Below are positions 25,301 to 32,400 of a stretch of 64,000 nucleotides of DNA, one piece after another (position 1 is the stretch's first letter; each line of letters begins with the position of its first letter). A model generated the notes under the pieces. It saw only the letters and a list, made by a program, of their open reading frames with translations. It was not told where the DNA came from and did no database searches. Both the position numbers and the translations under genes were made by a program. The stretch comes from a virus. The stretch spans positions 1-64,000 of IMG/VR virus record IMGVR_UViG_3300009060_000001; one strand, written 5' to 3'.

Positions 25301-27387
25301 CGTTGGCCGGTGGGCTGGCCAGCTTCTTCGGCTGGAGCTACCTGTTGAGCTTGGCTGGCCGATTGACCTTTTGCTTGCTGGCTGGTATTGGAAGAATATC
25401 CTTTGCCATAGGCTTGCTTCCGGCGATTGATAGACTCGTTGGTTTCTTGGGGCTGGGGGCCTTTCTGGTTTTGCTTTATTTTAAGCTTGATGGCTTCCTG
25501 ACGATTTTCGGCCATCTGTTTATGGATGTTCTGTTCTATAATAGACAACCGCGACAAGGCCATATCGTGATTCAACGTAGGTTTTTTATCTTTTTCACGT
25601 TGGATCTTCTCTTGTTCAATCCGTTGCTTCTCTGATTCTACCGCTTTAAGCTGCTCTTGAATTGATCCATCGGTAGGGATCGATATTGTTACTCCACGCT
25701 TAGGACTGTTTTTGGTTTGGTCCGGCCCCTCATGTTGCTGCTGCTGTCCTTCGGAATCTAATTGCTGTTGCGCTGCCATAGACTCTGCGACAGTCCCAAA
25801 AGTAAAAGTAGTTGTACCTCCTACTGCGGATCCAACAGCGGTGGCTTCGGGAACTCCATCCATTAAATTGCGATCGGGATCCCATCCGTATTTGGCTCCT
25901 ACATTGCCCATTACCTGTTGAACACCTTCGGTCAATCCTTCGATTGAGGATTGTTTCCCGGAACTTTTTAGGAGCATATAAAACCTTCGTGATAACGATT
26001 GGCCCACTTCTTTCGTTATTTCTTCTTTAGCTGCCTTACCTAATCCTGATTTTGCCAGCGCATCTTCTACGTATTTAAAAAGATAGCGATCGGCAATACC
26101 TTCAAATACAGCCGAAGCCATTCCGGAAGCAACGGCCAATGCTTTCTCGCCTTCGGTGGCTTTACGGCCTTCTTTTTCGGCGGTCTTGCGCATATCTTTA
26201 AGTTGTGATCCAATCTCAATAGGGGCAGCTCCAGCGGTAGCTGCAAGTAATTCCCCGGCAGTACTCACCGGGCCAAGGACTTTCATTGCTCCGATGCCTG
26301 GTAACATGGAAGGAGCCGTTTCACCGGCCTTGGCTGCCAGCCAAGATGGAAGGAGCGCTGGGTTCTGCCATATATCTTCTAAGGTTTTCCCTTTCAGATT
26401 TCGATTTATCCGGATTTTATCTTCTTCACCTAAAGACTCAAAATAATCCGCTGCTTTCTTAAAATTTTCGCGCATTTTTTTTGTTGTCTTATCCGGACCG
26501 TTTAATGGTGAATCAAACGGATCAAAATAAAACTGTCCCAAAAATTCAGCGGTTTGTGATGGAAGCACACTCACAATTCCGCGAGCTACACCTTTTGCAG
26601 CTTCGGTGGCTACCCCAGGATCAGGCCAATGTATATTTTTTACGGTATTCTTATACTCTGTTGGCGTTATTTTTCCAGAAACAAGATCCTGTTTTGCTTC
26701 TTTCATTTGCAGCTCGGCCAAGGCTTCCTGTTTTGTACGCTCTCGCCTTTTCTTTTTTATACGGCGCTCATCTTGCCCCTGCCAGTGCAGGGCTCCAGTT
26801 TTGGATATACGGGGTTGCCCAGGTCCTTTGGACATATCATTCATGGCTTGGCCAGCTTGTTCGTGCTGGGCCTTTTGATAGGCTTCCATCGAATCATATT
26901 GATCCAACGATTCTGTTGAGTCGAACGCAGCATTGGCTGATTGTTCAACATCAAGATCCAACTGGCGCAGATGCTTGGGAATATCCATGCCGGTAAGTCC
27001 CAATGCCATTCCCTTATCCTGTTCTCCGGGTTTTATTTGACCGGTTAGAATACCTTCAAACTGATTTAGGTTCTTCGGAATGCCATGTATGCGCCCTTGG
27101 GATTGCTGATCCATCAAGAACTGATGGAATTTTTTTCGGTATCCCGGATCCTGAAACCATTGCTGAAACTTACCATAGTCCTCCGGGACTCCTTCCATTG
27201 GAGTGTTAGATTGAACTTTAATTAGCTCGTCATGGAGAATCTTTAATCTGTCGGAACCATCCGATGTACCCTGCCCATTAATATCCGGCTTACTAGCTGT
27301 CGAATCTTTGGAAGATGAAGTATCAGTGGAAGCATTGGCTTCCCCGTTTGTTTTCTTTTTTTTTGTTTCTTCTTTATCAGATCCCAT
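16303..27387 (-). CDS. Giant polyvalent ejection protein (3694 residues)
   Basis: By far the largest gene. Readable modules, with approximate residues: a low-complexity Q/N/E-rich N-terminal region; a RadC-like JAB domain near 1600-1690 with HNHPSGN and SRAD metal-ligand motif; a ddrB-like ParB-superfamily domain around 2080-2440 (YGAPITN, then GNGRSISLQLAY); a zincin-like HEAAHGIHH at about 2591 with a downstream EYFAEW acid; and a long C-terminal part (ALGRNWAIHQWERD and onward) like the large polyvalent protein-associated domains. Such proteins are packaged and ejected with DNA. No transglycosylase motif was seen. It follows the two smaller internal proteins as T7 gp16 follows gp14 and gp15. 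Confidence 0.85.
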   Translation of the reverse strand: MGSDKEETKKKKTNGEANASTDTSSSKDSTASKPDINGQGTSDGSDRLKILHDELIKVQSNTPMEGVPEDYGKFQQWFQDPGYRKKFHQFLMDQQSQGRIHGIPKNLNQFEGILTGQIKPGEQDKGMALGLTGMDIPKHLRQLDLDVEQSANAAFDSTESLDQYDSMEAYQKAQHEQAGQAMNDMSKGPGQPRISKTGALHWQGQDERRIKKKRRERTKQEALAELQMKEAKQDLVSGKITPTEYKNTVKNIHWPDPGVATEAAKGVARGIVSVLPSQTAEFLGQFYFDPFDSPLNGPDKTTKKMRENFKKAADYFESLGEEDKIRINRNLKGKTLEDIWQNPALLPSWLAAKAGETAPSMLPGIGAMKVLGPVSTAGELLAATAGAAPIEIGSQLKDMRKTAEKEGRKATEGEKALAVASGMASAVFEGIADRYLFKYVEDALAKSGLGKAAKEEITKEVGQSLSRRFYMLLKSSGKQSSIEGLTEGVQQVMGNVGAKYGWDPDRNLMDGVPEATAVGSAVGGTTTFTFGTVAESMAAQQQLDSEGQQQQHEGPDQTKNSPKRGVTISIPTDGSIQEQLKAVESEKQRIEQEKIQREKDKKPTLNHDMALSRLSIIEQNIHKQMAENRQEAIKLKIKQNQKGPQPQETNESINRRKQAYGKGYSSNTSQQAKGQSASQAQQVAPAEEAGQPTGQRSPQSNVDVTGREFLSPEEYQNMSPEEQKTYNKPIKQDVEQPSGKSIQLDSGLVPYAKAATSMGYEINSGDSGLQVDHPGSRNESGAPKSRGTQGHMVFNETSDPQRNANVKSAARQAGLNIEQQEAPQKPGIKISLPYTRDGSSQQEIYTEANQITDARNPDLKDHNFQLWQTRRNSILEEEVIPDHGGVQNYNDQQVLDHWEKFTQELEKNSGYSPDQRATSNINEDADLNTQIKQITEETDRILRNRDIAETRGEPTEEFDKSIRQLQQRRNEIHNQQLQQMRDQQAQQGTIEDVMGDQVTMGDYSGTLTQDSEGNIVIDTGDNQIVEVPDTYKDTSTKLSDTELQRATQPPVRTMQLTDPKTDQFQLTETDRLTGEPQQTKNYSWLSSNTNDAGEVQSVTMADEDGNRRTFRDPDIVEQVMWQQYFGRGTQPNVDPEAFTQAVDQAHRELTPQGVNTSEFRLDDGDPRMTTVFDKFDQGQPLTEAEQIRALDWIDEKTQQLQQSGANNAPQLFNQLIAFENEIIDNNPQPNNQQQQSIDENQNEVPGSSQEQTDANTGQSEQQANQGVELTDSARKLIRDYQQNPNMPDMVMSDVKEGETWQEQVAKENGITPTEDMTTGDLVNKLLDRAGEKSIELKPHHQMPEEYVQHRIDELPDGMSEEEISNLIDNKFIPEHKTAVAQALEDNRPVSEEILSAYPDLLESTTKDLDNKEIPPEETPRRHTETMTKEKFREQLNNNADITAEQVDGIINLISQRARVWAEQNGRDEAEYWKRRLAGITKQPPITDGQANEVIESYGDDINSMQDVGNRLEEKTGVSYSENGNYVQLPDGRIMEYQSARQLGFFDENPNEPAPEETIPAHPGMREITQGDNLEFTMQERQYIPWDNIKPVSRNQQVRTDADIAFMFSQLENAAIEQGYIVGIDRNGEAIILNVGMGGPAHSAIDHTAVTDFVQRYDIQEVTLVHNHPSGNLKSSRADLSMHKKIKERLPAGVRMRDSIIINRNSGLYGVFDEVGPKGTSDVPTVEQRAESLEGPYATTSRDVPVFSWGRFKNTKNYSPPGERFQITSPGEVAQFIESRKFSLADKYSAILLNHQKEVIGFLHMKNQPQIGMAREGIGHSKFATELRTYMDRSGATSSVLVSNLSPKDFRLHKGYFGELSKSFSKSGDGLADVLTVQPGEGSRRTYDSMRASGVLESRTDYKAFQEPVNLYDGMPGKQAISFDNDERAIIHLFENEDDFETIVRQLGKVFRRDLPEDDLHRMEAWLNVEDGKWTPQHEEKFATRFVKYLADGKAPNEEVKGLFTRFKEWLQNIYQSLSQQDDAVIINKDQRRIFDRLFSSPIEEVRNSDSVFKQNGSDIKISFKPDGSEDHPGHYAVLEARDLQASHNTDGSLNSKHVISKGQPRDRRGRKYIAQHKQIAQKLNPDSITGNDLAFYGAPITNARGEVIQGNGRSISLQLAYSENPGKAQNYKGYLVTQAERFGLDKNQVAQMKRPVLVRVMDVNDKEAIRLGNIKNTAEARLDPIDEAKASVRNLPEADRQKIGRIIDSSDAETIRSILDDVGPRIVDLLPDIDRSEFLDNENKITVKGKDFMADVFRSLIFDSDTGRDTIRKFSEMPHDVIRGIERSYGTLIRYLNTPADLSTTLQNAVDIVWNVRKNKSMKTASDFVNQQDVFSQGNEAYTNQEVQLAQILLDVQRPSSAIMKQLGTTGTQTAIRTLIRNYANRIDGETNLFERFETPGNTEAGAKQAFEEAFRPNQSQQQEGGGQEQQRSPAKDKSGSKNITPTVNMASRNSGIDHIRDLQPQGDYDIAWADVDQIKSKKAKQLAKKIKNDPDGSEVGMRSIINFLNDAVGIEMRVGKVNTTTRNPAHYQHSARLVRAREPGDVAVFHEAAHGIHHQIQDVHPDFLEQFDWDQIKEPLEEAGISRASADSPAEYFAEWARSYILNPEFTSSLDLTTNLVNAMKADAPELLDNLQDAARLYKLHSERGPVAMLRAANKDTGPDPNPLTEKAKDVFDRFTFTALGRNWAIHQWERDAVYKAFTDIYDDNNEGKQKAREFMKDIRETKADFRLAHQITNRIPGIAKDALHGSGLKIMSTGDGVIATQDQIDQLREAGFNISDELENKLTDPAGEHGNQIVLHDLPIEETLQKIGKDAWPQFEFYSQYKVSLERLIKKLAPYTGITEVKPSVVAQKVNEFEQANPEWKGYFNEINDYMDKLLLTGYLGGDKSLGEAIRMKSAYEFYMPLLKDVEGKGENTTRDKTIPEADAGFRGVKGGDHPMLPLLKAIQQRTYQVVDAYYQNRAMLAPIYMAEEMNRRDDIPMEAKVPINRLVSPIQLDTKKVADLKPEEMAKVVADYLNNQRREEAAASMGVDPSEVMQPNPIKPEQINIASTGMPIWRGADPQGINIIAAKRNGARVFYQLKNPYMYDYFARTEKTGGAAKFWNTIAKATAPWKKSITNTLDFIGRNLPRDASTGAYFGLPPEYTVDDQTVGDFMKSITPGYYFASGMLAKLTGNDETDVVDTELLSRTMYDSISEERQFNESRFKQILKEGLFPQNWDKMDWKDKAAHYTFVAPNVLLNKPFHLFMEATGMSRLSTAVEEAPRIGAYLQMKHMGHSDEAAMMAHDFVSGNFGERPGNSTIHAAYRAGGFINPSTQIFSETLHRLVHPDSRIRWQQGLRLGMGVAVPTAIAWAISTAATPEKRRKELENRTNQERKNYMPLFGAYRVPFDYGPTGAIQAFTWISLDNAANKSKLPAGEFAKTVLSRMGDTPVSGGLSPIFQMAVGPQLTSLIEGAVNYQFYWKEPIVPPWLQEYPPEQQAFTTTPNFYKTLGKISHMSPLKIQHVVNNVTGNLLGRALEFKDKIARGEPITAADIPLGGKLVQRTPDGWYSQSTQKITDLDQKFQSLKRSRDDLEKANTGNPEDIKRIRQLDMQIRKLAQFHKTANTLQQLYKQVKELRKNKNWQQADQLEKQMTEIAASILAQSGTVKTD

Positions 27388-27390
27388 CTA

Positions 27391-28752
27391 TTACCGATTT
27401 CCAGAGTTTGAATTATCATTCTGGCCATATTGCAGCATTTCTCCGTTTTGATAGGTTTGGAACGCTCGGCCAGGATTGCCCATATCCGATTGATTATTGT
27501 CGGGATTTTCGGGGCCTTGGGGGGCTTTGTTTAAACTTATCCTATTATAAAACTTATACGCTGTTATCATTTCATCCGGCATATCCAACTGTTGCATTTT
27601 AACAAGGATGGCGCGCTGGGAATCTGCTGGTGCATGGGTTTCGGGAAGTTGCTTGGCATTCATTCCTTCTTTTTGCAATTCTCCAAAGCTGGTTGCATTC
27701 AGCTCCAACTGCCGGGCAACACCTTGAATAAATTTCAGGTTTTTATATTCGGTTTTTGTTTCTTCGGGAACAGCCTTGTTAACATCGCCGTTGTCCAGAA
27801 AAATCTGATCTTCCAGTTGGTTAATGCGTTTATTTTGGGCTTTCATATACAGTGGAACGAATTCCTTCACATAGTCGGGCTGGGCATAAGATGGCCAATC
27901 GGAATCCTTATTAGCATTATCACTTGTTTTAATTTTAGCATTCGCATTAACGCGAGCTTTCTCTAACCCATATTTCAGCTCATCTTCGTTGCGCTGGGTT
28001 TCGTATTTTTGAGTTATTTTTTCGCGCGCAGTTTTCCCCTTTTCTCTCATCTGTTCGCGATTATTAAGCTGGGTTTGTTGATAACCCTCCCGGCCCAATG
28101 TAGAAACAAATTGATTTCGAAAATTACGATCCTGCTCGGCTCGTTTCTTTTTATCCTCTAGAGCCTTGGCTTTCATATAAACCCCTTTAGCCTTATCAGC
28201 AGCATCTAAATCCTGTTGGGCTTTATCTCTAAGGGCTTGGGCATCATCACGAATCTCTGAAATGGCAGAGTTATCAGTGGCCCCCATATTGGTTCCAGCA
28301 GCTTCCATATCATTGGCAAGGCTTTCTAATCGCTTTGCCTTGTCAAGCTTTTGAGCTGCCCGGCGAGTATGCTTTTTTACTTTTTCTCGATTGCCATACA
28401 ATTTGTTACGCTGCTCCTTATTAAGTAGGGCAGCTGCCAGGTTTTCTAGTCCCTGGTTAAACCCTTTCGTTGAATAAGAATATTCATTGCCGGGAATCGC
28501 ATTCCCAGGAGCTTCGGGGGGCTGGATAGGTTGTAACTTTTTAACTTCCCCGGAAAGGACAGCTAATTTTTGGGCATCTTCTGGAGTAAAAACGGTAGGC
28601 TGGCCATAAGCTTTCGTATAAACATCTTCCGCACCTTGCATACTTTGGAGCATGGTTTCTGGATCAAATCCCAAAAGGGTTAATCCATCCTCCATTTTAG
28701 TGGGATCAATTTTCTTTTTCTTTTTCTTTTTATCGCCATCGCCAAATGCCAT
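27391..28752 (-). CDS. Internal virion protein, T7 gp15-like position
   Basis: 453 residues. A lysine-rich start (GDKKKKKKKIDPTKM) is followed by a long stretch of charged helix (about 100-260) consistent with coiled coil. No catalytic motif. It lies 3 bases before the giant ejection protein and after a small membrane-tagged protein, the gp14-gp15-gp16 order of podoviral ejectosomes. The functional call is from position and composition. Confidence 0.6.
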   Translation of the reverse strand: MAFGDGDKKKKKKKIDPTKMEDGLTLLGFDPETMLQSMQGAEDVYTKAYGQPTVFTPEDAQKLAVLSGEVKKLQPIQPPEAPGNAIPGNEYSYSTKGFNQGLENLAAALLNKEQRNKLYGNREKVKKHTRRAAQKLDKAKRLESLANDMEAAGTNMGATDNSAISEIRDDAQALRDKAQQDLDAADKAKGVYMKAKALEDKKKRAEQDRNFRNQFVSTLGREGYQQTQLNNREQMREKGKTAREKITQKYETQRNEDELKYGLEKARVNANAKIKTSDNANKDSDWPSYAQPDYVKEFVPLYMKAQNKRINQLEDQIFLDNGDVNKAVPEETKTEYKNLKFIQGVARQLELNATSFGELQKEGMNAKQLPETHAPADSQRAILVKMQQLDMPDEMITAYKFYNRISLNKAPQGPENPDNNQSDMGNPGRAFQTYQNGEMLQYGQNDNSNSGNR

Positions 28753-28754
28753 AA

Positions 28755-29471
28755 TTATCCTCCTTTTACGCCCATAGCTGCAATGTTAGCTCCATTTCCA
28801 AGCGCATCCATAAACATTTGTTTGTCTGCGGTAGATTTTCGCGCGGAACGCGAGTATGCTTTTTCAGCTGCCCCGGAAAGTGCAGCAAATTGGTTCTGGC
28901 GAGCACCAAGGACACTCTGATACAGATTGGATTTTCTATTTTTGGCATTTTCTTCGCGCTGCAAATTCATGCGCGTTACCCGATCATTATATTCATTCAT
29001 TACATCGGTAATACTCTTATTGGATTGCTCGGTAAGCTTGCCCAATGTCGCTTGGATTGATCCGGTAACATCTCCCCCACCGGCAGCAACGGCTTTAGCC
29101 AAGTTGGAAGCAGTTCCGGCTTCTCCAGCCTGGATCCGATCAGTTAAATTCTGGATCGATTGGCCATATACTTGTTCAGCTGTATCGTTATAGCTGGTTT
29201 TCATATTGTCGGCCAAGCCAAGCGTACTTGCTATCTGTTGATCGAATTTTTGTTGGGATTTTGCGCGCGCAGCATCTATTCGTTGAGCACGATCACGTAA
29301 TCTTCTTCGCTGTTTCCCTCCTAAAATATATTGAAGCCCACCCCCTATGGCGGATCCTGCTGCCAAGGCTGCGAGCATTCCTATAATGGCATGGTTAACC
29401 GGGAATCCATAGTTAGGCCCCCAAAGGAACACCTCTAAGGCGTGTTTTAAAAAATGAATTACATCAGTCAT
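28755..29471 (-). CDS. Internal virion protein with transmembrane segment, T7 gp14-like position
   Basis: 238 residues. Hydrophobic HAIIGMLAALAAGSAIGGGL at about 27-46 is a single transmembrane or membrane-insertion helix, followed by a long Q/A/K-rich helical region with AVAAGGGDVTGS. Proteins of this layout in podoviruses are ejected and form a channel in the outer membrane. It is 5 bases downstream of the nozzle-like gene. Sequence similarity to gp14 is not evident; the call is by architecture. Confidence 0.6.
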   Translation of the reverse strand: MTDVIHFLKHALEVFLWGPNYGFPVNHAIIGMLAALAAGSAIGGGLQYILGGKQRRRLRDRAQRIDAARAKSQQKFDQQIASTLGLADNMKTSYNDTAEQVYGQSIQNLTDRIQAGEAGTASNLAKAVAAGGGDVTGSIQATLGKLTEQSNKSITDVMNEYNDRVTRMNLQREENAKNRKSNLYQSVLGARQNQFAALSGAAEKAYSRSARKSTADKQMFMDALGNGANIAAMGVKGG

Positions 29472-29476
29472 AATAG

Positions 29477-32400
29477 TTATTGCCTTGCTTTTCCTAGGTT
29501 TGGCAGTTTAAAATATTTCATATCTACGCTAGAAATGAAACCATCGCCATCGCCGGTGATATTTATCCGCATTTTAGGCATTATTGCTCTCTTATGAAAC
29601 TGAAAGCTGTTACCCGAAATATCAGCTACTTCTACCGGTGAAGAATCATCAGCGGAGAATGCTTTGCTCCAGCTGTTCGTATTAGATTCCAAACGTTCGC
29701 GCTGCAAGTCGAGTTCTACTTGCACGTTATATGCCTGGCCCCCTACGTCAACTTCCAAGATTTTAAATTGAGTCCGCGGATTTCCCAAATGTTTTGTTGT
29801 CATACTGCCTTGGATGTAATAGGAATCCGAAGCTCCTTGGCCAACATCATCATAAACGCTTAAAAGATCCCCGTAGCACACATCGCCACCAATGGCCAGG
29901 ATAACATTGTCATGGGCATAGACTCCATGCCTTACATTGCTACTTATTTGCGGTCCATCATAAACAAACGTTCTTACGGCTTGATCTTCATAATCGTAAA
30001 CCAATACATGATCGCTGTCAAATATAAACCAAAATTCAGATCGAGCCCTATTTACAAAAGATGCTTTCAGATCATTAGCTAAGAAGTCGTATTCCAAGTT
30101 GTCAACGATTTTCTGTGGTTTAGATGCTCCGGAAATTATTTCAAGGCCATCTTCACTATGCAACACAACATAATCGCCTAATCGCTGGGCTCCTTCGCGG
30201 CTGCGGAGATGAAATCCTTCGTAGAATTTCTCAATATCTTTTTTGTATGCCCCCCCTTGGTCAACTAGGTAAGCCATCTGGAGATTACGATCGGTAACGA
30301 TAAGAAATTGATAGCGCATCAACGTTTTATCAATATCAAACTTTAATGGGATTGCCCGTTTTATTTCAGCCTGATCCTGAATGGGTTTTTGGCCAGGGAT
30401 CTCAAATTGCTGGAAGGGAATCCCTACAATAATATAATTTTGTAAATCAACCGATTCTAAAATATCCGATCCCGTTGGAGCATTAAAGGTAGATGCCTGA
30501 ATATCGTCCAGTTGGCTGGTAGTATTTGGTAAATCAATAATTTTGCCATGAGCTCCGGCATCTCTGATCCCTATCTCTTTGATTAGATGAAAATGCTTTG
30601 TGCCATCATTCGTCCTTCCTAATACATATACCTTGCTAACTAGATTGTTTAAACTATGTATTTGAAGCCTATTGGCATTTACTTCGGAAGCCGATCCGCT
30701 GGGAACAGTCCCGGCATCTCCACCACCGATAGAGTCTGTTGCTGCCGTAGTTACCCCGACATCGCCAGTTACATCGATAACCAATCCGTTACCCACTGTA
30801 CCATACTGTCGGTATGCTAATTGGCATTTCCAGGTTCCATCGCCATTATCAACCTTCGTTGCCTTCCATTCAAAATCGATCGCCGGAGTATTTTGGATCT
30901 CGGCAATATATTTATCGACAATTCCTTCAAGAGTATCAGTATCAGCAATGGTAATGGGATTCGTTGCGTTGCCATCAATGCTTATCGTGTGATCCTCTGT
31001 GGATCCTCCAGAAAGGGCATTGGCTGTTACATCTATTCCACCAATAGCTTGCTGGCAGCCATCGGATCCTCCAGCAGTATAGCCAGTTTTTAAATCGCGG
31101 AACGATTCCCCTGGAGCTGCTACCTTAAAAGTATCTATGGCTATTTTATTTTGGGCTATGCGAACAATGAATTGAATATCATTCCAAGATGTTCCTGGCT
31201 GGTCAGCTTCAACGATTACTCCTGGATAGTCTGTGCCATTAATCGTAAATGTAGTTGATAATGCACTCCAATCCTGGGAGATTGTAGGATCGCTATTAAT
31301 CGCTCCATACAACTGCGAAGCAATCACTTCCAAGGGCTCTGATCCATAGATAGTTAGCCCATTTTGCAGCTGACTGCCATCAATCTCAAAATCTAATGTT
31401 CCCTGATCGCTGCCACTCATTCGATTATTTACTACTGCAATAAATCCTTTAGCCGGTACGCCTTGCGGATTTTGAGCTCCAGACAAAGAAGGATCCTGGG
31501 TATCAAATGTAACACCTGGACCATCGGTTCCCCCAGCCGTTTGCGCATCGGCAGCTACGGTAACGTCCACCGAGGGCCTGGAAAAACCGATCGTTGTGCC
31601 ATTATCAGAAGCGCCTGGAGTATCGCTGGTAATCAAGCAGCGCCAATTTCCCCCACCTATATCCACCTTGCTGGCAGTCCAATTAGCGGAGATCGTTCCA
31701 TTGCCATTTAATTGAGCAACATATTTATCCACGATCCCTTCCAGCGTATCGGTTTCTACGACCGTAATAGCTGCGGTAGTCGTAGCTCCAACGGTTATTG
31801 TATGATCTTCTTGGCCATCATCTCCGCCAGCTGTGGGGGTTTGCACAGCCACCGTAACATCAACATCTCCGGAGATGCTTAAAACACTGCCATCCCAGGA
31901 TGAGTTGGTTACATTAGAAGATAATAAGCATCGCCAGGTTCCATCGCCATTATCTACTTTAGAAGCAGTCCAATCAGCAGAAATTGTTCCATCACCATTA
32001 ATTGCGCTCACGTATTTGTCAACGATTCCTTCAAGGGTATCAGTATCATTGATCGTTATAGCACCGGTCGCATTCCCATCAATAGTTAAGGTATGATTTT
32101 CCGAAGAACTAGCTGCCAGATTATTGGCCGTGACATCATAATAGCCTTCCGATGGGCTGGCTGCCAGAGCATTAGCTGTTACATCAATATTAGCCGTAGA
32201 AGCAATTGGAACGGGTTCAATGTTAACGACATCGTTATTAAAAGATTCCCCAAAGCGCTTTTCAGTATATTGTACTTGGTCGGCTTGGGGAGTGGTAGCT
32301 GTTATCCGCATAGTGGCCGAAGCTACTACGGCTGCGCGGATAGCTTCGGCTACATCGGGCGGAGTAGCTTGATTAACCGTATTGAGAGATACCGTAACCG

